Below, one piece after another: positions 7,701 through 14,539 of a stretch of 24,107 nt of DNA. Under the pieces are notes generated by a model. The model did not search any database. It worked only from the letters and a program-made list of their open reading frames with translations, and was not told where the DNA came from. The first letter of the stretch is position 1. Each line of letters begins with the position of its first letter. Source of the stretch: CAYVQE01 sp964633205. GTDB taxonomy: Bacteria; Myxococcota; B64-G9. The stretch is taken from assembly GCA_964633205.1 (NCBI GenBank), contig CAZWFN010000098.1:1-24107 (forward strand). The letters run 5' to 3'. The translations under genes and the position numbers were made by a program.

Positions 7701-7830
7701 CGATGGGGAAGTCGATCTCGGGTATCTCGCGCACCGGCATCTGCTGCCAGCCGTAGGCGCCGAAGATGGCAATGGCCAGAAAGACGACCAGGGTCAGCAC
7801 CGGCCGCCGGATGCAGAAATTCCAGATCAC
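4756..7830 (-). CDS. RND family efflux pump, inner-membrane subunit (HAE1/AcrB-like)
   Basis: A 1024-residue protein, the normal size for a proton-driven RND pump. The start is a GTG at 7830 that overlaps the adaptor stop (GTGA); the protein begins VIWNFCIRRPVLTLVVFLAI, the conserved first transmembrane segment. Features seen: the porter-domain motif PEIDFPIVSVNVLLPGAGPE, the paired TM4 aspartates in IGIVVDDAIVIVES (Asp400/Asp401), the conserved lysine in GMATKNAILLVDYTN (Lys917), and two halves each with a large periplasmic loop. These acidic residues and the lysine are the proton relay in AcrB-type pumps. The substrate cannot be told from sequence: an HAE1-type drug, lipid or hydrophobe exporter is more likely than a heavy-metal pump, because the TM4 motif is DD followed by AIVIVE. 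It works with the adaptor upstream. No outer-membrane TolC-like factor is encoded in the window. Confidence 0.95.
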   Translation of the reverse strand: MIWNFCIRRPVLTLVVFLAIAIFGAYGWQQMPVREIPEIDFPIVSVNVLLPGAGPEVIETEIIEPLESQLNTIEGLKELTATAREQVAVITAEFELWRDIDVAVQDVRDRVQRSRRELPLGIEPPIVRKIDPDARAIMWISLIGDERWDAVAMTEYADETLKEQLENLRGVGQIQIGGERKYAVRIRLDPHRLAAHRLTVRQVVAAVQANNVDIPAGRIESQQREFLVKTRGQFASPEPFNRLIIADRPGGVVRLADVGRAVAGVEDDRLTARFSGQTAVGLGVVKQSDANTVALADAVRQRMKKLAADFPAGLRHRIATDDSRYIRDSIDSLLMTILLATGLVVLVVLLFLRSFAGTFIPSLAIPTSLLGGLALMHLLGFSLNNLTLMGLILVIGIVVDDAIVIVESNYRHLERGAEPKPAARTGTTEVAFAAIANSLALAAVFIPVAFTQGLIGRFFYEFGLTVALTVFVSTLTALTLTPMLCSRILRAPARRGRMFRTIERGLAAFERAYVWTLRQALGHRALTLLAGVGALALGLLAFRQLETEFIPTVDRSGFMITFETPEGATLDATDAYARELEALLAATDEVEHQFLAIGLARAGPGQPNQGVAFVHLVPPGQRQRHQVAVMQQLREQLAELPGGMAAVLESGGGPGGQAPLQIVLQSRDLVELDAQQQRLMAWMRDRPEFTGVNSNLKLNKPQLEVDIDRDKIATLGLSVADISETLRTLLGEPTISEIERGSDRYEVITEMQGQGRLTPEALGRIHVHTRGGQLVSLDNVLRVEEVTGPSAIQHYNRRRAATISASPPAGVALGTALAEVERHLEAELPAGFDYTVTGMARDFEESFAYLALAMVFAVVFIYLVLAAQFESFLHPLTILLALPLASIGAFGGLWLLGMTLNIYSFIGLIMLLGMATKNAILLVDYTNVLRRRGRDLFAAVREASRVRFRPVIMTTFSTVLGLAPIALAYGAGGQARAPLGVAVGAGLLVTTFLTLVVIPVVYTLFDRLRRAAVGLVRRSDAEAG

Positions 7831-9005
7831 GGGGTCGGCTCTCGCTCGCCGGGTGTCGAGCCGCCGGCGGCCTTTGCGCCGGCGCCGCCGTCGCTGGCGC
7901 GCACCCGCACCGCGGCGCCGTCTATCAGCCGCATGTGGCCGCGGCGCACCACCCGATCGCCGACCGCGGCGCCTTCGGTGATCTCGACCGTGCCGGCGCG
8001 GCGCAGGCCGATTTCGGCGCTGCGCCGCTGGGCCCGGCCGTCCTGGACCGCGAACAGGATGTAGCCGGTGCGGGTGGCCACCAGGGCCTCTTCGGGCAGC
8101 ACCGGCCGATCGCGCCGGGTGGCGACCACCACCTGGGCGCTGACGAAGGCCCCGGGTTTGAGCCCGGAGGCCGCCGGCAGCTCGGCCTTGAGCCGCAGGT
8201 TGCGGCTGGCCGGGTCCACCTGGGGATCGATGTAGACCAGCTCTCCGGTGATGCGCTCGTCCGGCCGGTTGTCGACCGCGACGTGCACCGCCTGGCCCGG
8301 CTGCAGCCGCTCGGCGTGGCGGGCGGGCACGCTGAACGCCACCTCGAGCGCGTCGGTGCGGTACAGGGTGGCCAGGTCCTGGCCGGTGCGCACCCAGGCG
8401 CCGGCGTCGACCCGCGGCTCGGTGATCACCCCGGCGAAGGGCGCCCGCAGGTGGGTGTCGGCGATGCGTTCCCGGATCAGGTCGATCTCGGCTTCCAGCC
8501 GAGCGCTCTCGGCCGCGGCCGCTTTCTTGGCGGCCAGGGCGTCGTCGTAGACCGCCTCGGACACGGCCTGGCGTCGGCGCAGCTGCTGCTGGCGCTCGAA
8601 GCGGCGGCGGGCGTTGCGCAGCCGGGTCTCGGCCGAGCGCAGCGCGGCCCGGGTGGCCTTGAGGCGCCGCCTGAGGATGGCGTCGTCGAGCTCGAACAGC
8701 AGCTGGCCGGCCTCGACCCGATCGCCCTTGGCGAAGCCGATCCGGCGCAGGATGCCCGGTGCCTCGGGCCGCAGCACCACCGACTCGACCGCCTCCACCG
8801 AGCCGATGCCGCCGATCGTCTCCTCCAGGGTGGCCGACCGCACCGCGACCACGTCGACCGGAAAGCGTTGCGGCCCGGCATCGCCGGCGCCGGTCTGTCC
8901 CTCGCAGCCGGCCGCGAGCAGCCAGGCCCCAGCCACCAGCCACCCCCCCGCCGCCAGCGGGCTGCGCCCCCGGCGCCGCTCCATCGACGTGGCGTATCCA
9001 GCCAT
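7827..9005 (-). CDS. RND efflux periplasmic adaptor (membrane fusion protein), lipoprotein
   Basis: A 392-residue protein, first gene of the efflux operon. The open frame extends upstream into a repeat, but ATG 9005 is chosen because GGGAGG lies 5 bases before it. Residues 1-34 end WLLAAGC, a good lipobox with Cys34 lipidated, as in AcrA. Then come a beta-barrel/lipoyl half (SVEAVESVVLRPEAPGILRRI, followed by GDRVEAGQLLFELDD), a long alpha-helical hairpin rich in Arg/Ala (about residues 115-190), the second lipoyl half (DTHLRAPFAGVITEPRVDAG) and a barrel with QVDPASRNLRLKAELP. This is the HlyD/AcrA family order. The protein bridges the inner-membrane pump to an outer-membrane channel. The stop overlaps the pump start by four bases. 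Confidence 0.93.
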   Translation of the reverse strand: MAGYATSMERRRGRSPLAAGGWLVAGAWLLAAGCEGQTGAGDAGPQRFPVDVVAVRSATLEETIGGIGSVEAVESVVLRPEAPGILRRIGFAKGDRVEAGQLLFELDDAILRRRLKATRAALRSAETRLRNARRRFERQQQLRRRQAVSEAVYDDALAAKKAAAAESARLEAEIDLIRERIADTHLRAPFAGVITEPRVDAGAWVRTGQDLATLYRTDALEVAFSVPARHAERLQPGQAVHVAVDNRPDERITGELVYIDPQVDPASRNLRLKAELPAASGLKPGAFVSAQVVVATRRDRPVLPEEALVATRTGYILFAVQDGRAQRRSAEIGLRRAGTVEITEGAAVGDRVVRRGHMRLIDGAAVRVRASDGGAGAKAAGGSTPGEREPTP

Positions 9006-9148
9006 ACCATCCTCCCGCGGTGTCCCCCGGCGCTGGCCAACGCAAGGGCCGTGCCAGGCTGAAAAACGCCGCAATCGGCAACCCGGACCGTCCCCGATCG
9101 GGGTCGAGCAAGACGAGTCCGCTTGATTCGAGCCACCCGGATCGAACC

Positions 9149-9187
9149 GGGTGTCAGACACCGGCACTTGACACTTTTGTCCACAAG
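9149..9187 (-). repeat. REP-like palindromic repeat, copy upstream of the efflux operon
   Basis: The 39 bases from GGGTGTCAGACACC to GTCCACAAG are identical to copy 1 at 675-713. It lies 144 bp upstream of the adaptor start. It is inverted relative to the copy at 4451-4483, so the whole efflux operon is bracketed by oppositely oriented copies. Confidence 0.85.
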
Positions 9188-9310
9188 GGGAGGGTTCCGG
9201 GACGAGCGGGTATCCGGGTCAGGCCGGCATTGCCAACCACGTTCGATAGAACAAGCGGTTAGCGGAAAAGGGGGCCGGCGGCACACATGTCGGACGCTGG
9301 TGCAGACTCC

Positions 9311-9415
9311 GATCCTGTGGATAAAAGTGTCAAGTGCCGGTGTCTGACACCCTTGGCTCGGTCGATCCTGTGGATAAAAGTGTCAAGTGCCGGTGTCTGA
9401 CACCCTTGGCTCGGT
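9311..9415 (+). repeat. Tandem pair of REP-like repeats, 53-bp period
   Basis: The 52-base unit from GATCCTGTGGATAAAAGTG to CCCTTGGCTCGGT occurs at 9311-9362 and again, without a mismatch, at 9364-9415, separated by one C. Each unit contains the full GTGTCAAGTGCC/TGTCTGACACCC core. The tandem faces the copy at 9149-9187 and ends 39 bp before the start of the NmrA-like gene. Perfect identity shows a recent tandem duplication. Confidence 0.9.
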
Positions 9416-9454
9416 GGTGGCTTTCGTGCTTTGCTGTGCTTGAAGGGGGACTTC

Positions 9455-10387
9455 ATGGAGCGCGGACAAGACGGCGATCCGCTGGTGCTGATTACCGGGG
9501 CCACCGGTTACGTGGGCTCGCGGCTGCTGGCCGAGCTGGAACGCCAGGGGCTGCGGCTGCGGGTGCTGGCCCGGCGGCCGCAGAAGCTGGCGGACCGGGT
9601 GGGCCCGCGCACCGAGGTGCTGCGCGGCGACCTGCTCGAGCCGGGCTCGCTGCCGGGCGCGCTGGCCGGCGTGGACGCGGCCTACTACCTGGTCCACTCC
9701 ATGCAGGACCACGGCGACTACGCTGAGAAGGACCGGCGGGCGGCCACCCACTTCGCAGACGCCGCGCGCCGGGCCGGGGTGGGCCGGGTGATCTACCTGG
9801 GCGGGCTGGGCCGCGACGCCGATCTGTCCGAGCACCTGCGCAGCCGGCAGGAGGTGGGCCGCATCCTGCGCGAATCCGGGGTGGACTGCATCGAGTTCCG
9901 CGCCTCGGTGGTGATCGGCGCCGGCAGCCTGTCCTACGAGATGGTGCGCGCGCTGGTCGAGCGGCTGCCGCTGATGGTCATCCCGCGCTGGGTGCGCACC
10001 GCGGCCCAGCCCATCGCCGTCGACGACCTGTTGGGCTACCTGATCGCCGCCCGCAGCCTGCCGCTGGAGGGCAGCCGGATCTACGAGATCGGCGGCGCCG
10101 ACCGCGTCTCCTACCTGGATCTGATGCAGGAGTACGCCCGCCAGCGCGGGCTCAAGCGGGCCTTCGTCCGGGTGCCGGTGCTCAGCCCGCGCATCTCGGC
10201 GCTGTGGCTGAGCCTGTTCACGCCCTTGCTGGCCAGGGTGGGGCGCAACCTGATCGCCGGGGTCAAGAACGCCACCGTGGTCCACGACCCGGCCGCGCTG
10301 CGCGACTTTCCCATCCGGCCCATGAACATGACCGAGGCCGTCCGGCGCGCCATGGAGGCGGCGGCGGTGGGGCCGGACAGCGATTGA
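9455..10387 (+). CDS. NmrA-like / atypical SDR NAD(P)-binding protein
   Basis: A 310-residue protein. ATG 9455 has GGGGGA about 5 bases upstream; an earlier TTG at 9431 has no such site. Residues about 10-24 (LVLITGATGYVGSRLL) form the GxxGxxG dinucleotide-binding loop of a Rossmann fold. AYYLVHSMQDHGDYAEKD, VIYLGGLG and RPMNM further match the YbjT/NmrA-type group of atypical short-chain dehydrogenases. The classical YxxxK catalytic pair is not evident, so it may be a redox sensor, a quinone-linked protein or an isomerase-like enzyme rather than a standard dehydrogenase. Many relatives carry a C-terminal DUF2867 domain; this one ends without it. It converges on the serpin with only 7 bp between stops. 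A fragment of a second, diverged copy is at 873-936. Confidence 0.88.
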   Translation: MERGQDGDPLVLITGATGYVGSRLLAELERQGLRLRVLARRPQKLADRVGPRTEVLRGDLLEPGSLPGALAGVDAAYYLVHSMQDHGDYAEKDRRAATHFADAARRAGVGRVIYLGGLGRDADLSEHLRSRQEVGRILRESGVDCIEFRASVVIGAGSLSYEMVRALVERLPLMVIPRWVRTAAQPIAVDDLLGYLIAARSLPLEGSRIYEIGGADRVSYLDLMQEYARQRGLKRAFVRVPVLSPRISALWLSLFTPLLARVGRNLIAGVKNATVVHDPAALRDFPIRPMNMTEAVRRAMEAAAVGPDSD

Positions 10388-10394
10388 TCCCGGT

Positions 10395-11711
10395 TCAGCT
10401 GGGATCGGTGACGCGGCCGAGGAAGAGGATCTGGCCGGTGGGCCGATCCTGGATCAGGTAGATGAAGGGCCGGTCCAGGGTGACGGCCGGGCCCTGGGGC
10501 GGGATGCCGACGTCGCCCACGATGACCGCGGTGGCGGCCGCCGCCTCGGTGCCCTTTTCGTTCACCTTGACGAAGGCCTGGTGCAGCACGTTGTGGATGA
10601 ACAGGTCGTGGCGGCCGTTGATGCCGGAGAAGTCGGCCCGGCCGGATTCGAAGGCGATGCCCATGCCCAGCGCCTTCAGCGGCTCCACCAGTTTGATGGT
10701 CTCGCCGTCATACTCCCAGCGCGGCATGGCCAGATCGACCATGCCCCACTGCATGCCGGCGTGCAGGTCCTCGATGAAGGCCCCGTCCAGGCGCTGCTCG
10801 AATTCGTCCAGGCTGCCCAACTCCGGCACCAGCACCAGCATGGCCAGCTGGCCGCCGTCATAGGGCAGCTCCAGCGCCTGGTAATCCAGGCCCTCGGCCC
10901 AGGCGCACTCGAGCTGCTGGTGCATCATGGGCACCTCGACCGTGCTGCCGGCCGCGGTGTGGAAGGCCGCGTCGCGGGTGTTGTCCTCGTCGAAGGGCGA
11001 CTGCCAGGCGGCGTTGAAATAGATGGCGTTGACCAGCACCAGCTTGGTGTAGGCCGACAGGGTACCCGGCGGAATGAGATCCTGGATGCGCTGCTCGGTC
11101 ACCTCCTCGACCCACAGGTTGATCTGCTCGCCGGCCGCGTCCGGATCGGACCAGAAGTCGAGCAGCCACAGCCCGGCGCCGTAGTGCAGCGCCAGGGTGT
11201 CGAGGAAGGCGTCCATGAACTCGTAGCCGGTCTGGCCCCAGATGGAGTTGATCACGTTGAGCCGAAATCCCTCGCCGTCGGTGCCCTCGGCTCCCTCGCC
11301 GCGGGCGGCGAGTTCGAGGTCCAGGTAGTTGAACACCGGGTGCAGCTCGGTCTGGTCCAGCTCGAAGTTCAGCGCCTCGGCCATGGCGCTCTCGGTCTCG
11401 CCGCGGGCGCCGGCCCAGGTCATGGCCAGCGCGACCTCGATCGAGTGCGGCGAGAAGAACAGGTTCTGGTCGCCGGCCACCAGCTGCTGGTACATCTCGC
11501 AGGCGAAGCGGTTGTTGGCCGCCACCTGGCCCGCCAGCTGCTGCTGGCCGACGTCGGGCGCGGTGATGCGCTGGGCGTCCGAGCGCAGCTCCTGGCCCGG
11601 CTGTCCCTTGGGATCGCCACCGCTGCCCCCGCCGCAGGCGCCCAGCACCAGGCCAGCCACGGCCAGCCCCGCCAACACAGCCACCATCGTCAATCGCCGC
11701 ATCGTCAGCAT
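10395..11711 (-). CDS. Serpin family protease inhibitor, predicted lipoprotein
   Basis: A 438-residue protein; ATG 11711 follows GGGGAG by 7 bases. The N-terminus ends LVLGAC, so Cys26 is probably lipidated and the protein anchored in a membrane with a Gly/Ser-rich linker after it. Serpin landmarks: NLFFSPHSIEVALAMTWAGA (helix B/C region), LVLVNAIYFNAAWQSPF, and the C-terminal RPFIYLIQDRPTGQILFLGR. The hinge VNEKGTEAAAATA (Gly387 to Ala395) has the small residues at P14-P9 needed for insertion into sheet A, so it should be an active inhibitor. Counting from Gly387 as P15, with the IPP at P2'-P4' as in antitrypsin, the predicted P1-P1' is Val401-Gly402, which suggests an elastase-like target. 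The partner protease is not in the window. It may defend the cell against its own or foreign proteases. Confidence 0.95.
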   Translation of the reverse strand: MLTMRRLTMVAVLAGLAVAGLVLGACGGGSGGDPKGQPGQELRSDAQRITAPDVGQQQLAGQVAANNRFACEMYQQLVAGDQNLFFSPHSIEVALAMTWAGARGETESAMAEALNFELDQTELHPVFNYLDLELAARGEGAEGTDGEGFRLNVINSIWGQTGYEFMDAFLDTLALHYGAGLWLLDFWSDPDAAGEQINLWVEEVTEQRIQDLIPPGTLSAYTKLVLVNAIYFNAAWQSPFDEDNTRDAAFHTAAGSTVEVPMMHQQLECAWAEGLDYQALELPYDGGQLAMLVLVPELGSLDEFEQRLDGAFIEDLHAGMQWGMVDLAMPRWEYDGETIKLVEPLKALGMGIAFESGRADFSGINGRHDLFIHNVLHQAFVKVNEKGTEAAAATAVIVGDVGIPPQGPAVTLDRPFIYLIQDRPTGQILFLGRVTDPS

Positions 11712-12166
11712 CTCGAATCTCCCCTCATGTGCCTTGGGTATCGTTTTCGCCGTCATCACGTCCCTGCAAGATGCAACTTCTGCACCAGGCCGGGCAAGGG
11801 TCTAGCTATATGAAATATCTAGCATTTGTTGCCAGAGAGCGGCGTTGTGGCAGTCGGTTTTCCACGCCTGGCCTCAGTTTTCCGAATAGGCGGCGGCTTG
11901 AGCCGGACCGCGATTTGTCACCCCCCGGTGTCACCTTGGTTTTTTGGGGCTCGGGATTGCCCTCCTAGGTGTTACCGGGTCAGGGGTGACGAGGCCGGGT
12001 ATCCGGTGACCCGTACAGAGGGCGCAATCGCTGCGAAGAAGGACAGCATCGGTCGGGTGGCGACTCAACTGCCTGAATTGGCTGCCATATTTTTGGCGGG
12101 AATCCGGTACTGGCCTGGTACGGTTGTTGCGAAGACACGAGCGGGGAGCAAGGAGCGATTTCCGAG
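11712..12166. other. Spacer between divergent serpin and histidine kinase genes
   Basis: 455 bp that must contain promoters in both directions. The serpin side has an AT-rich patch at about 11800-11830 with an imperfect palindrome (CTAGCTATATGAAATATCTAG), a possible promoter or operator. The kinase side has a T-rich patch near 12090 and a Shine-Dalgarno site AAGGAG at 12150-12155. No gene or repeat of the other families is seen. Confidence 0.5.
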
Positions 12167-14323
12167 ATGCGCGATGAGTGGATTCTCGACGATGCCAGGC
12201 TGGCCTGCATCCAGCGCTTGTTGGACGCCCTGCCCGGACAGTACGCCATGCTGGTCGACGAACGGCACCACATCGTGCTGGTCAACGAGGCCACCGTCCG
12301 CAACCAGCCCTTCGATCGCAACGCGTTGTGCGGCCAATTCTGCCCCAAGGTCATCCACGGTGTAGACGGTCCGTTTCCGGGCTGCCCGCTGGAGGAGTCG
12401 GTGGCCAGCGGCCGGGCGGTCGAGCGGGACGTCTGGGACGATCGTTCCGAGCGGTGGATTCGAACGGCGGTCTACCCGACGGCTTTTAGAACGACGGCCG
12501 GCCGCGGGGTGCTGCTGCACACCGCCTACGACATCACCACGGAGAAGAATGCGAAACAGGATCTGCTGCGCACCACGCAGATGCAAACAGCCTTGAGCGA
12601 TCTGCTGATCGAGTCCCTGCAGCCAGCCCCGCTGGATCGAATCCTGCAGACCTGCCTGGTCAAGCTGGTGTCGATTCCCTGGCTCACCCTGGAGTCCAGG
12701 GGTTGCATCTTCCTCCGCGACGACATGACCGGCGAGCTGGTGATGCGAGCCCAGCACAACTTGGAACCGGCGGTACGCCGGACCTGCGAACGCATCGAGC
12801 CGGGGCAGTGCCTGTGCGGCCGCGCTGCCCGGTCAGCGACCATCTTGCACGCCAGCCATTTGGATGAACGCCACGAGACCCACTATGACGGGATCGAGCC
12901 CCACGGGCACTACTGTGTGCCGGTCGTACAGGCTGGCAGGGTCAAGGGCGTGATCAACCTCTACACCCGGGCCGGGCACGAGCGCCGGTCGAGCGAGGAG
13001 CGCTTCCTCGCCGCCGCGGCCGACATCCTGGCCGGACTGATCGAGCGCGAGGCGCTGCGGGCCTCGATGGCTCAAGCCGATCGCATGGCCAGCATCGGAT
13101 TGCTGGCAGCCGGCGTGGCCCACGAGATCAACAACCCGTTGACCTATGTGCTCTACAACCTGGAGAGTCTGGCCGAAGACCTGTCCCGGCTGGCCGTGGA
13201 TTCGGGCGCCGCGGGCGTGCCGACCGAGACCCAGCGCGGCGCTCCAGAGCGGCAGACGCGCCAGCCGATCGACATCGAGGACATGCGACTGCGGGCCGAC
13301 GACGCTGTCTCCGGAGCCCATCGCATCCGCGACATCGTCAAGGATCTGCGGACCTTCTCGCGGGCCGAGCGCGATGAGCGGGCCGCGGTCGACTTGCAGG
13401 CGGTGCTCGAGGCGGCGATCAACATGGCCTTCAACGAGATCAAGTGCCGGGCGCGCCTGGTCAAGGACTACGGTTCCGCCCCGCCGGTACTGGGCAGCGA
13501 GGGGCGGCTGGCCCAGGTCTACCTCAACCTACTGATCAACGCCGCCCACGCCATCGAGGCAGGCGACGTCGAGCACAACGAGATCCGGGTGCGGACATGG
13601 GCCGAGGACGGCTGGGTCTACGGGGAGGTGAGCGATACCGGCAGCGGCATCCCCGAGGAGCAACTGGAGCGCATGTTCGAGCCGTTCTTCACCACCAAGG
13701 AGCCCGGTGTCGGTACCGGTCTGGGTCTGTCGATCTGCCACAAAATCGTCACCGGGCTCGGCGGTCGCATCGACGTCCAGAGCCAACCCGGCCGCGGGAC
13801 CCGGTTCATCACCAGGCTGCCCGCGGCCGAGGCCGGCAGCGGTGCCGGTGCTGGAAACGCGGTCGAGGGCGATGGGGATGCCGCCGCTGGTTGCGGTGAA
13901 AATGGCGAGGCGGAGTGCAGCCGCATCCTCGTGGTCGACGACGAGCCCGGCATTCGGCGCTTTTTACAGCGGGTCCTCAGCACCGACCACGAGGTGGTGG
14001 TTGCGACTTCCGGGGCCGAGGCGCGCGGGTTGCTGGAGAACGATACGGGCTTCGATCTGATTCTGTGCGATCTGGTCATGCCGAGCTTCTCCGGCGTGGA
14101 CCTGCACGAATGGCTGGCGGCCCGAAATACCGGCTTGGCCGACAGGATGCTGTTCATGACGGGCGCGGCGTTTACCCCGCGGGCCACGGAGTTGCTGAAG
14201 CGATTTCCCGGCCGTTACATCGAGAAGCCCTTCACGCCACAAACGGTCCTTGGCATCGTCCGCGACACGCTGGCCGATTCAGGACAAGGCGAACCGATGC
14301 GGCTGGGCGGCTCTTCTCGCTAG
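12167..14323 (+). CDS. Hybrid sensor histidine kinase: PAS, GAF, HisKA, HATPase, receiver
   Basis: A 718-residue protein without transmembrane segments, so probably cytoplasmic. The start has AAGGAG 11 bases upstream. Residues about 10-130 are a PAS-type domain with the Cys/His cluster Cys55, Cys59, His64, Cys73 (CGQFCPKVIHG, then PGCPLEE). About 140-300 is a GAF domain (ERIEPGQCLCGRAA, HYCVPVVQAGRVKGVINLY). The HisKA motif AAGVAHEINNPL carries the phospho-acceptor His319. The ATPase has the N box with Asn458, DTGSGIPEE at Asp490, FEPFFTTK and GTGLGLSI. After a Gly/Ala-rich linker a receiver starts at ILVVDDEPGIR, with phospho-acceptor Asp635 (LCDLVMP), MTGA and EKPF. All catalytic parts are intact. 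It should autophosphorylate and pass phosphate to its own receiver; no separate response regulator is adjacent. The Cys cluster suggests redox, metal or cofactor sensing (inference). Confidence 0.93.
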   Translation: MRDEWILDDARLACIQRLLDALPGQYAMLVDERHHIVLVNEATVRNQPFDRNALCGQFCPKVIHGVDGPFPGCPLEESVASGRAVERDVWDDRSERWIRTAVYPTAFRTTAGRGVLLHTAYDITTEKNAKQDLLRTTQMQTALSDLLIESLQPAPLDRILQTCLVKLVSIPWLTLESRGCIFLRDDMTGELVMRAQHNLEPAVRRTCERIEPGQCLCGRAARSATILHASHLDERHETHYDGIEPHGHYCVPVVQAGRVKGVINLYTRAGHERRSSEERFLAAAADILAGLIEREALRASMAQADRMASIGLLAAGVAHEINNPLTYVLYNLESLAEDLSRLAVDSGAAGVPTETQRGAPERQTRQPIDIEDMRLRADDAVSGAHRIRDIVKDLRTFSRAERDERAAVDLQAVLEAAINMAFNEIKCRARLVKDYGSAPPVLGSEGRLAQVYLNLLINAAHAIEAGDVEHNEIRVRTWAEDGWVYGEVSDTGSGIPEEQLERMFEPFFTTKEPGVGTGLGLSICHKIVTGLGGRIDVQSQPGRGTRFITRLPAAEAGSGAGAGNAVEGDGDAAAGCGENGEAECSRILVVDDEPGIRRFLQRVLSTDHEVVVATSGAEARGLLENDTGFDLILCDLVMPSFSGVDLHEWLAARNTGLADRMLFMTGAAFTPRATELLKRFPGRYIEKPFTPQTVLGIVRDTLADSGQGEPMRLGGSSR

Positions 14324-14539
14324 CAGACGCCCGAAGAGTCCGAAAAACCCGAAGATCCATTTTCGCTGCTCGGTGGCTACCCTGGCTTTCGCAAGCTCCG
14401 CCTTGAGCTTCGATCCGAACTACGGTATCCAGCAGAACCATCGACTCTTGATCCGTCCAGCGTCGTGAGGACGGTCTGGCGCGTCCGGGACGGAAAGACC
14501 GGCGCGGACGCCATTCAACGCACGGAAGGGAGCAGGGGC

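Larger units (their letters stand above)
9006..9454. other. Repeat-rich spacer between the efflux operon and the NmrA-like gene
   Basis: The spacer lies between two divergently transcribed genes and must hold both promoters, yet about a third of it is REP-like repeats: 9149-9187, then 9311-9362 and 9364-9415 in opposite orientation. The 123 bp between the inverted copies (9188-9310) has no open frame of note and differs from the spacer of the other inverted pair (714-827). I cannot identify convincing promoter boxes. Confidence 0.6.

Noticed and set aside
9149..9415. The repeat cluster as a CRISPR array
   Set aside because: There are only two direct copies, the spacing is a single base, one copy is inverted, and no cas gene is nearby.
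11930..12015. Several GGTGTCAC/GGTGAC-like words before the kinase gene as an operator array
   Set aside because: The words vary in sequence and spacing, and such GC-rich words are expected by chance in this genome.
14393..14410. AAGCTC/GAGCTT hairpin after the kinase gene as a terminator
   Set aside because: The stem is only 6 bp, no T-run follows, and it lies 70 bp beyond the stop, so the support is too weak.
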